In this document: piece after piece, positions 23,043 to 31,976 of the stretch
Layout: each line of letters begins with the position of its first letter
Numbering within the stretch: position 1 is the first letter of the stretch
Assembly: GCA_002946415.1 (NCBI GenBank)
Contig: NJPS01000034.1
Coordinates: 806,001-870,000, forward strand
Length of the DNA stretch: 64,000 nucleotides
Direction of reading: 5' to 3'
Source of the DNA: Rutstroemia sp. NJR-2017a BVV2
Taxonomy: Eukaryota > Ascomycota > Leotiomycetes > Helotiales > Rutstroemiaceae
Notes under the pieces: generated by a model
What the model was told of the DNA's origin: nothing
Seen by the model: the letters and a program-made list of their open reading frames with translations, nothing else
Databases searched by the model: none
Translations under genes and position numbers: made by a program

Positions 23043-23747
23043 ATACAAATAAGAAGTAATACCAACGACATATTCGTATTTTTGCAGCTCCGTTTAGATT
23101 CAAGCAGTCTAGAAATCCGAAATAACATGGAAATCTTAATACATAATTGTAAAGGCCACATAGTGTTGCTCACTCGCCGCAGCAGTACTGAAAATTGGGT
23201 CATGTAACCTTTGCACACGCTTGTTATAAATCCGTATTCTAGTCGCCAGCAGCTTCACGATTGATACAGTAGTTATTCACTCATGTGGGCTAGAGCTTTG
23301 GAACATAGGTTCTTGTAGGCGGCGGGTGTCTGGCCCTTCCATGAGATAATAGCCTTGGCTGACCTGCAGACCCTCACTTTAGCACATGTCCCGCACACTA
23401 CGCTAGGGTTTAATAGAATCCATCGGTTTTTACGGAAGTTGCGGACTTAACGCTGTCTTTTGGTATCGGAGAGGCTGGTATGTGGATGGGCTCGCGTCTA
23501 TCTCGTCTTGATATATAAATTTGACGTAATCGGATCGACGAAGCTAGAACCTAGTCACTACTCAAATAAATAGAGGAACTGGAGAAGAAGAAGCATATTC
23601 GTATCGAGCATATAATACAGCTTCAATTCGATTATCACCATTGAGGATTCATCCTATTCCTCAGAAGTACGAACCTTTCCTCGGTAATACAGCAAACATT
23701 CTTCCCTGGCATCACCATATCGATCCTTTTAGGACCACTGCACTACT
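23043..23747. other. Intergenic between reductase and hydrolase
   Basis: No gene is seen. A TATATAAA at 23513 lies about 235 bases before the hydrolase ATG. Confidence 0.5.
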
Positions 23748-24671
23748 ATGGAGCCATTCACAATCACTCTTGATAATAGGCAAATCGTAGCGGGTATTAG
23801 TAATATACCGTTACGCTCGGCATCGCCCTTACAATTCCGTCCGCTGCTCGTCGGGCTCCATGGCGGGACATATGAATGCCATTATTTTGACGCCGACACG
23901 AAACACACAGCGGCCATACCCAGTGCTGCTTATGGAGTTCCGTTTATATCCATCGATCGACCCTGCTACGGAAAGACGGGCTCCTTTCTCCCGGTTCCAG
24001 AAGGCTCCAGCTTCCCACGTGAGACTGGCATCTGGTTGCATACACTTATTCTACCTGCTCTTTGGACCGAGTTCGGTATCCCCAACGACTGCAACTGTAT
24101 TGTGCTCTTGTGCCACTCTTTTGGTGTCATGGCAGGAGTTCCTGCCGCCGCACTGCACGGCCAAACTGAGAAACCATCATATCCACTAGGAGGCATCATT
24201 TGTTGCGGTCTCGGTGACAAGTGGCTACCTCATATGGAACAGAACCGACCCACGCAGCCAAATTATCCTCCAGATCGTGTCACGTTCCCTTTGGATGTGA
24301 AAGATGCTATGATGTTCCTGCCGGGAACTGTGCACCCAGATATCCTGAAGCTTACTGAGCGCCTTCATTTTCCAGCGCCGTTCGCCGAAGCCACTTGTCT
24401 ACCGGAGCAATGGTTACCGAGCTGGAAGGATGAATGGGCAATCCATGTCAAGGCTCCGGTTATGTTCACATTGGTGGAACAAGAACCCTTCTTCGATGTT
24501 TCGGAAGAGCGACTCAAGTCCTGTGCAAATGCATTTTCGAACAGTGTGCGCGTTGAGAGCAGTCTAATTCCAGGTGCCCCTCACTGCATAGAGCTGAGTT
24601 ATTGGTCACAAGCCTGGTATGCAAGATGTTTTGGGTTTGCGATGGAATGTGCTACGAATATGAAGATTTGA
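23748..24671 (+). CDS. Alpha/beta hydrolase fold protein
   Basis: An intronless frame of 307 residues. Seen: the oxyanion-loop motif LLVGLHGGTYECHYFD (about 32-48), FISIDRPCYGKT, the nucleophile elbow IVLLCHSFGVMAG (about 117-129) with Ser in C-H-S-F-G, and a late GAPHCIEL where the catalytic His belongs. The acidic residue is probably in the EQEPFFDVSEE stretch. The first elbow position is Cys rather than the usual Gly. No signal peptide, so cytosolic. Such hydrolases release or open esters and lactones in fungal metabolite pathways; the substrate here is unknown. Confidence 0.85.
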   Translation: MEPFTITLDNRQIVAGISNIPLRSASPLQFRPLLVGLHGGTYECHYFDADTKHTAAIPSAAYGVPFISIDRPCYGKTGSFLPVPEGSSFPRETGIWLHTLILPALWTEFGIPNDCNCIVLLCHSFGVMAGVPAAALHGQTEKPSYPLGGIICCGLGDKWLPHMEQNRPTQPNYPPDRVTFPLDVKDAMMFLPGTVHPDILKLTERLHFPAPFAEATCLPEQWLPSWKDEWAIHVKAPVMFTLVEQEPFFDVSEERLKSCANAFSNSVRVESSLIPGAPHCIELSYWSQAWYARCFGFAMECATNMKI

Positions 24672-26069
24672 AGTGCAATAGAAAGATTGTAACATATATG
24701 TCCGAATGCTTGATGAGTGTATTCATAGGATATTTTCGCGTGGGGGATTAACAAGTAAAATCAGTCACAATTGTATCGGACTTCCTAATCAGGTGTGACC
24801 ACTCGGCCTGTTTGCTCTGTTTGATTTATTTGCTTTATTTGCCTTTATCGTTCTATTGTTAGGGTTTGGTTGGTAGGGAATTGTAAGAGTATCGCGATAC
24901 TGTAGTAATATAGTCGGACTCTAAACGTAGGGTTCTAATTGAAGACAAACTAATTGCTACTGATCCCTCTTCCCTTCCTACTGCTCCTTATAATTGGGAT
25001 CCTCGGGGCGGAAGCCCCGCTCCTCGCTCGATTAGCCTCCGCTCCCCCTCTTTACGCCGAAACCTGGAATCCTCCTTTTATACCTCCTGACACGTTCGGT
25101 TTAAGATGGTGGGTATAGGCCCACCTACCCCACCTGTCCCACTAAAGTGGTTCCAACACTATTTGGAGGTATAAAAACTTATTCGTGACAGACACCACTA
25201 CTGGGTTCTTCGGACGTGTCCCTTTATGTTATATAATACATTGCTATTGTACAAGAATTCCGTCAATTGAGCTGATCTACCCCGTGTGTCCCGACGGGGT
25301 GGATCCATCGCATAAGCAGAAGAGTTTCGACCGTTCAGTTTTTAAAACGTCTCTTAGAGTAGCTGCCCGACGAAGGGGAATAGACTCGGACACCGTCCCG
25401 AGATTCAAAGCGATAACCAAGGAAGACTTTTACAGTCTTGAATCTGGGCCGTAAGCTAATATATATCTTTATCCTTTAAAGTTGTCTTATTTAAATTGCA
25501 AAGCATTTAGTTCATCTTCATTATTCTAAGTTTTCATTTTCGCGCCAGCGTGAGTGTTAGTTTGTCTCTCAGGCTTGCTACAAAACCACCCTGTCCATAT
25601 AATGGACCACATTATTTCATTTCTCAACATTAAAACGAAGTTTTACAGTTTCCCCTTCAGTTCTCACTCAAAAAAGTCGATCATACTCACCGTCCGGTGT
25701 TTGATTATTAGCCTTCAATTGATATTGACCAGTTTTGCCGCGTTCTAAACTTCTAGTCTTCCACATGATCACATCTAAGAATATAAGATCATGAAATAAT
25801 TCCACGGTTGCACCCTATACTAAACTTGCTAGGCCAGTATGCACTATAATTCGCACAAATAAATATCACCAAATTGCCATTGCTACTCATCTCCGCATCT
25901 CAACTCCTCCACACATGCTTATTACTACAATTTTACTAAAGTACCTTGTGAAGCAGCCAGCAAGCCAGCCATATAGACCACAATTGCCACTCTCTCAGGA
26001 GTGGCGTCACTTTTGGGTTCACACACGGTGACGCACCTGCACGTCACCGAATGATCCGAATCTGGCAGA
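24672..26069. other. Intergenic 1.4 kb with a GC-rich insert
   Basis: Mostly AT-rich, but 24990-25165 is markedly GC-rich, with a GGGGC-GGAA-GCCCC hairpin (25005-25018) and a CCCACCTGTCCCACTAAAGTGG block. It reads like the end of a DNA transposon without a matching partner end. The open frame 25185-25454 matches no family. Confidence 0.45.
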
Positions 26070-26960
26070 ATGATTCGTACTTCCAAAAAGCGCAGTCGTA
26101 TGTCAACTCTAATGAGAAATTCGCACAGGAAGCTCGCTGCTGTGGCTTCTTCTTCTTTCTTGTCATGGAGTCGTTCGACTTCAAGGGTCGTCTTTCGATA
26201 TTTTCAGATGCTTCCTCCCGAAATTCGCCAACTCGTCTGGGAACATTTCCTGGGGCTGTCGGACAACGCTAAATGTATTCATCTTCTGTCCATCGGCAAA
26301 GAGAAATACGGTGATCCCAACTACGGCTCTTGCTTTATGATATCTGACCAATCGAATATCAGAGCTGCCCTGCAGGCATGCCGTGAATCGGCGGCTATCG
26401 TTGCCTTACATGGATTCCAGAGATGCGCCGGCCCATCTGGCTCATCACTTTACCTCAGACCTCAAGACTACATCAATTTTCCAGAGGGACATCATTTGTT
26501 CACGTTCTTGCACCGGAACCGTCGTGTTTATTATCCACCGGCGAACTACGAATCGAACATCCGAAGGCTATCCCTTCGTTATCCCTATCCTGGGATTCCT
26601 GGGCAGCCGACACTCGAATACGTCGTTTGGGCGTCAAATTTACGGTTTCCAAACTTGGCTGAGATTGTCGTCTACTTCGAGGGGCCAGATACTCACCCTG
26701 GTTATTCTAGCGATGAACTTCAATCTAGCAGCGAAGTCTTACAACGTCGCTGGAAGCGGCAACAGGCAGAAGATTTGGATCGAAGAATCACGGAAGCTCT
26801 TAGGAATGTCGAATTACCATATGACTTCAAGGACTTCAAATTATCAATTATGCCGGAGTTCAAGTTCATGACCTCTAACGAATTCTTTGGCGAGATTGTG
26901 GAAGATTCAAGTCCTACCGGCGATCTTGAAATCTATACTTATTCAACAGCAGTCTCTTAA
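26070..26960 (+). CDS. 2EXR domain protein (copy 4 of 5)
   Basis: An intronless 296-residue frame. Seen: FRYFQMLPPEIRQLVWEHFLG near residue 45, IRAALQACRESAAIVALHGF near 95, and YLRPQDYINFPEGHHLFTF, the family blocks. The N-terminal 40 residues are Ser/Arg/Lys-rich and may be mis-started; ATGs at 26100 and 26115 are alternatives. There is a long acidic tail (GEIVEDSSPTGDLEIYTY). It belongs to the longer 2EXR subgroup, unlike copies 1-3. Confidence 0.78.
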   Translation: MIRTSKKRSRMSTLMRNSHRKLAAVASSSFLSWSRSTSRVVFRYFQMLPPEIRQLVWEHFLGLSDNAKCIHLLSIGKEKYGDPNYGSCFMISDQSNIRAALQACRESAAIVALHGFQRCAGPSGSSLYLRPQDYINFPEGHHLFTFLHRNRRVYYPPANYESNIRRLSLRYPYPGIPGQPTLEYVVWASNLRFPNLAEIVVYFEGPDTHPGYSSDELQSSSEVLQRRWKRQQAEDLDRRITEALRNVELPYDFKDFKLSIMPEFKFMTSNEFFGEIVEDSSPTGDLEIYTYSTAVS

Positions 26961-27205
26961 GTTTTGAGATCTATCTTTGCAGATGCATGCTAGCAGATAT
27001 GTCAACACTATTGCAATTTTTACACAGTAACAAAACTAGTAACAAAAGCCAGTTCCTAGCCGATAGTGAGTGTGAATTGCGCCAAATGTCCCCACAGCTT
27101 TCTAGGCTGTCAGTCCATAATTCCCTCACAGTTACCGAAAAGAAATTCACTGTCTTCATTACAGGAAATGGAATAACCTCTGTAGAGAAGTAGCGTGACA
27201 ACTGC

Positions 27206-27569
27206 CAGTGATGGGAATAGTGTACGGTAGTAATACTGTGGCTGATATTGAGGTTCTAATATGTATGTATGTATATATTAGTAAATTTAATAATACTGAA
27301 GATATGATAGAATACCTGAATTTGGGATGGAATATAGGATGATTACCTGATCAGGCAAGAAGGCTAAAGAAGGTCGCTTCATAATTACCTAATTAGGAAG
27401 TTCAAATTCCTGAAAGATCTGGAATATACTACATTCCAGTAATTCAGTATACGGCTAATATTAGTGGTATGAAATCCATTAATAATTACTGGAATATATC
27501 CTCAAGATCCAGTATATCTCACTAAAGTGGGGCGTATGCAAAATACTGAAAATACTACTCCCATCACTG
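27206..27569. mobile_element. hAT-type MITE, 364 bp, with 8-bp target duplication
   Basis: The element begins CAGTGATGGG and ends CCCATCACTG, an exact 10-bp inverted repeat that continues imperfectly for a few more bases. It is flanked on both sides by the identical octamer ACAACTGC (27198-27205 and 27570-27577). An 8-bp duplication and a CAGTG-type terminus are the signature of hAT transposons. The interior is AT-rich and has no coding frame, so it is a non-autonomous element. The intact duplication suggests a fairly recent insertion. It ends 94 bases before the longest start of the next 2EXR gene. Confidence 0.9.
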
Positions 27570-27663
27570 ACAACTGCCATGCAGCATGTAAAATTCAATT
27601 ATTCAAAATCAGATCACTAGATCCTGTAGAGTATCATTTGATTGCCATAGTTAAGTCTCCTGT

Positions 27664-28791
27664 ATGATGTTGCCGAAGACCTTTAAATTCGTCCACTGTC
27701 CCCTCCCCATGCAAATTTTCCGTCTCTTAGAAAACCCTCATTCATCCATCAAACCCAACAAGATGGATCGTGGACACAAAAACAGCACCAGCGCAACACC
27801 CAAGCATGTGTGGACTGTTCCAAAGTTAGTTGAGCAGTTTGCGAAGCTATCCATTTCGCATACTAGCACTTCACTCATCAGTCACGACAAGATGAACCCC
27901 GAAAACGACAACGCCGTTGCGACACTCAACCCTGACGTGGCGGTGCAAGTTTTGCTTGAGCAGTTTGCGAAGCTATCTATCCATAGTCAGAAATCGATAT
28001 CGAGACTTCTTCGATCTGCGGATGCGGAAAACCTAGGAGCACCAAGTCAACCAAGATTAATCACCTTCGAGCCATTTTGCAGGCTTCCTCTCGAATTAAG
28101 AGACCTAATCTTCGATTACGCACTTGCTACGCCCCGTGTTATATTCATCAAGCCAATTCTCTCCGAACAATCTGAACAATTTCCAAAGATCTTCGAAGCT
28201 ACTTCTTACGACGTACCATTACTTCGCACCTGCTACCAGTCTCGTAATCGAGCCCTTTGGCATTATAAACGTTTGTCAGCGCCGCTTGCCCGTCCGGTGT
28301 TGCTCAATCCAAAGCTGGATATTATATTCTTCGATCAGCGCAATAAATATCCCACCCACCCCGCGATGTCCAATGACTTGTTTCCATTTGTCCGGAGCAC
28401 TAATGCGGAAAAGCGCAACGCAGAAGAGCACAATGATAGTGCTAGAGGTATCGACAAGATAGAACGTACGTATATCACTCGTATAATAGCTATTCGAATG
28501 CCCACAGAGTTCCACTGGTACTCTAACACCGTGTCTTTTGCTGGCCTTGAAATCCCACGAGCAATTATAACAATCAGCTTGTTCTTGTCAGTTACTGTGA
28601 GCGTGCTAAAGATACTTGAGGAGATCATTTTGGTAGTGACCGAAAGAACCGCCAAAGGTGCAAAGCAGCTCGAGACTATGCCATTCTATGAGCATTGGAC
28701 CTCCGTCTTTCGCAGGACTCGGTCCGAACAGTCTAGGTATCCCAAGATCACTATCTTAACGCAGGCCGAATTCGACGCGAGGATGTCATAG
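27664..28791 (+). CDS. 2EXR domain protein (copy 5 of 5)
   Basis: An intronless frame of 375 residues from 27664; the ATG at 27763 (context CAAGATGG) is an equally good start giving 342. Seen: an N-terminal region with two copies of EQFAKLSI encoded by a 22-nt exact repeat, then FEPFCRLPLELRDLIFDYAL (2EXR core), VPLLRTCYQSRNRALWHYKR and LLNPKLDIIFFDQRN. The MITE lies in its promoter region and could change its expression, which is inference. Function unknown. Confidence 0.78.
   Translation: MMLPKTFKFVHCPLPMQIFRLLENPHSSIKPNKMDRGHKNSTSATPKHVWTVPKLVEQFAKLSISHTSTSLISHDKMNPENDNAVATLNPDVAVQVLLEQFAKLSIHSQKSISRLLRSADAENLGAPSQPRLITFEPFCRLPLELRDLIFDYALATPRVIFIKPILSEQSEQFPKIFEATSYDVPLLRTCYQSRNRALWHYKRLSAPLARPVLLNPKLDIIFFDQRNKYPTHPAMSNDLFPFVRSTNAEKRNAEEHNDSARGIDKIERTYITRIIAIRMPTEFHWYSNTVSFAGLEIPRAIITISLFLSVTVSVLKILEEIILVVTERTAKGAKQLETMPFYEHWTSVFRRTRSEQSRYPKITILTQAEFDARMS
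27830..27977 (+). repeat. 22-nt exact coding repeat (two copies)
   Basis: The same 22 bases occur at 27830-27851 and 27956-27977, 126 nt apart and in frame, producing the doubled EQFAKLSI peptide. Confidence 0.85.
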
Positions 28792-30001
28792 TCAACTGGC
28801 TCGCACTTTGTTATGGGACTGAAGTTTTGGGATCGATCCCCCGGCTAAGCACAGCATTATTTAAGAGAATCGCGGGAGTCCCATTCGTGACACCAACAAG
28901 TCACACCTTGAGCATAACCTACTGGGATATCTCAAGCAAGCTCAGGTGCGAAGGACCGGAAAAACTGGGCGGAGAACGAAGGATAGCAAAGGATAGTGAG
29001 TGATAGCGAGGAATAGTTCCGGAATGAAACTGCAGGTGCTCGTCGCACACCAATCGAAGGGTTCTGAAAGATGGAGCGAGCCTTCAAAGATCGAATGGAA
29101 TATGAAACGGGGCACCCAGGCAGTCGTAGTTAGATCTTCTAAGGGATGTTATGGCTGGGAATTGATAGTGCAGACACGTCCGAACTTTTGAGCCGTTATC
29201 GATAATATGTAGTTTAATCAGAAAAGATATCATTTCATATAGTTTCAGAATATTCTAGATTTTCGCTGCAATTTGTTGAAGTGTTCCCTTGGAAGTGCGG
29301 TTCGAGATTCCGGGGTCGATGGACTTATACGCCTCTTGTTTATGTGAGCTCAGTGCCCAAAACAATTGCCATAAACGACGTTGACGGTGGAGCTGTGCCC
29401 AAAGGTAGATATCAAAACCCCAGAGATAGTGCGGGGCGCACACGCCTTGGTGGAAGATCGGCGTTTCTAATATAAAACACCTAATATCTGTTAAAATATC
29501 CCTGGGACAGATACGTGCTGTAGGCCTGCGAGAGAGTCCAGGGAGTTTTTGACTACATTGTCATTGACTGGCGGCGAGCAGCGTGATGGGTTGTGAAAGA
29601 TGAAAGCTGAGTGGGAAGTCAACGAGCAATTTTCTGTACTTCGGAAAAGATTGCCCTCTGAGTTGAAGTAAGGCAACCATAAAGACATAATTTAGCTTTA
29701 AAGCAACTCATTGGATATACGGCCAGGATGATTGCGTGTACCACAGTTCAATGTTGACCATTCAGTGTCTGTACCGAAGGTTCACGACAAGAAGCCGAGC
29801 GACGTTGAGGAGGCGATAGAGTAAAGGGGTCCCAAAACGGCATATCCCGCAGCACCGTACTGCAGATAAAGTCCATGAGGAAATATCACGACTATCTCTT
29901 AGACCGAAAACATTGAATAGGCTTGAGGATCACTCGCTGTAAGGTGGCCAGGTCGTTGTGCACTCTGAGAGCCTCTTAGTCTCAGAGAGAATGATATTAA
30001 A
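28792..30001. other. Intergenic 1.2 kb, converging genes
   Basis: Short open frames only, none recognised. Near 28978-29017 there is a run of GGATAG / GATAGTGAG motifs. Confidence 0.45.
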
Positions 30002-31395
30002 TTAATGCTGCTCTTCGGCAAGAACACGGCTACTCTTCAAAGACTTCTCAAGATCATTCCATCTTCCTTCTCTCATGGGGTCCAGCTTTCTAAGTTGCGA
30101 CAGCCAAGCTTTGCAATCTTCGACCTCATCATGGCCTGGCAATCTTTCTTCCATCTCACATACGGCCAGAGTATATTCGAGCAAAGCATTATAAACCCAT
30201 TTGCAGTCTTCGCCGCCGTCTTGGAAATCCCTCAGATTCACAAGTTGGCGTTGAATATATTCGATCCGATCATCCCGGGTAAAGTTCGGAGTTATTGTTG
30301 CATGTCCAACAGCTTCTGTAAGTGTAGACATGAGGAATTGATGATAGAACCACACGGATTGGTCATATGGATATGCATCGTTCCACATTGCTCTCGTGAT
30401 GATATCGAATTCTAGAGCGCTGTCAGCACATATTGTTCTATTCTACGAAGTCAAACATAGCATACCGTCATCCAGGAATTGCCGTCGTTCGGCATCTGTA
30501 GCCTTCCGCTCATCGAGTAGCCTTGGAATAAGCTTACTCCTGTTATGCCAAGCAGAGAAGTTCTTCAACTCTCGAGTTATCATTCTCGTCGTGTACTCAA
30601 ACTCTGATTCGATCATACTCAGTCCATTCAGTTCCGGGCTCTCTAGTTGCGAAACAACCGTTCTCCGATAACCCCATCCATGAAAATTCCGACTATCTCT
30701 TGTCAACATTTTGCCAACCAGCACGAGCTCGCGTTCCCATAATCTTCTCGCAACTTGAGCATCTAAACGCTCGTTGGCTTGCTTTAATAACCATAGCCGA
30801 TAATTCCAAATCCAATAGCACTTTGGCCAGCCGACCATGAGTGGGAATATGAAATCCAAATCCGCCTGTATCAGCTCATGTACGGTACCAATCTTCCCAT
30901 GATTCGGGGACTTCGGGTCGGGCTGGGTCGTGTTCGAGGTTGTAGAAGTGTTTAAGGTAGATGAGGATGATTTGGCGCCAGGCGTTGAGCTCTCGCCATG
31001 TACAGAAGTAGAAGATGAAGGGTGCGCCGATTGAGATGAAGATTCCGAGGATTTGGAAAATAAGCCATAAATTAGCAAACGCCTGCGGATGTTCCATATT
31101 GTATAGTATTCCGGGTTCTTGGATAATAATTTTGATGTCAATTCGAGGACTTCTAGGGTATATTGACGTTCTGCAGTCTGCTTGATGTTAGATTGTCTAC
31201 CAGACAGACAACACTGGACGCCTACCTTGGCCTCGATCAGCTCAACCAAAGCTTTGTAATCCTCGATTTCCTTCTTCTCCTTCTGCAGGGCGGCTAATGA
31301 TTTCTGTTCAGTCGCTGCTGCCCGTGGCATTCCATGCTGTAAGCAAATCAGCGCCGCGCGTTGTCGAAAGATGAGAATTATCATACGCTTGCCAT
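30002..31395 (-). CDS. BET4: Rab geranylgeranyltransferase alpha subunit
   Basis: Exons (minus) 31387-31395 (only Met-Ala-Ser), 31226-31336, 30466-31177 and 30002-30411 give 413 residues. The tiny first exon restores MASHGMPRAAATEQ, the usual N-terminus of this protein. Seen: repeated prenyltransferase-alpha motifs ELTSKLLSKNPEYYTIWNIRR, CYWIWNYRLWLL, DSRNFHGWGYRR, ELKNFSAWHNRS and DQSVWFYHQFL. A Ser/Thr-rich insert lies between the first two repeats. The protein pairs with a beta subunit to prenylate Rab GTPases presented by Rab escort protein, supporting vesicle traffic. It is head-to-head with the APC/C activator gene. Confidence 0.94.
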
Positions 31396-31976
31396 ATTTG
31401 TGGTCTGATTTGGGTTTCAAATGACGATGTTGGTAAACCTACTCGTACGAGCTCGGGATGGCGGGGCGGCGTACGAAGGAAAGCGCGAGTCATATACTAA
31501 GCTAGTGAGACCCGAGCTTTGTCATGCAATGTCCGGACGACAACTCCGTCACTTGACAGCATTGCTCTCTTCTCCTCCTCTACTTTCTTCTTCCTCTCTT
31601 CATGTCCACTATCCGGACGAGAAGGAAACATCGCCATCTCTCGAGTATTACTAACCTTGGCAGTTCAGTACACATATTGATTGTTGAACACTTTTATTTG
31701 TTTGCCTTGCCTATTGCGAGCATTTCCTGGTGGCCTATATCCATTAACATTCTTTGGCAACGATACCCGGTGGACGTCCAACTTCACAGTCCAACATTCA
31801 GACCTGACTAGAGGCTCGGAAGTATTGTCTTCATATTATTCTTCAGGGCAATATCTGAGGGTCAATCTCCTATTTCACGTCGTTGTTCTAATCGAGAGAG
31901 TGTCGATAAGCCGCATTTCCTTTCGCAGTTTATCGTCAGCCTCCTCGACTGTCATTCGTTTTCATTTTAATTTGTC
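31396..31976. promoter_or_regulatory. Divergent promoter of BET4 and the APC/C activator
   Basis: A 0.58-kb shared upstream region, with a CT-rich tract at 31560-31600. No gene is seen. Confidence 0.5.

Noticed and set aside
25005..25018. tRNA or other structured RNA
   Set aside because: Only a single GGGGC-GGAA-GCCCC hairpin; no cloverleaf, A-box or B-box could be found.
25185..25454. 89-residue plus-strand frame
   Set aside because: No family motif and relic-like surroundings; not supported as a gene.
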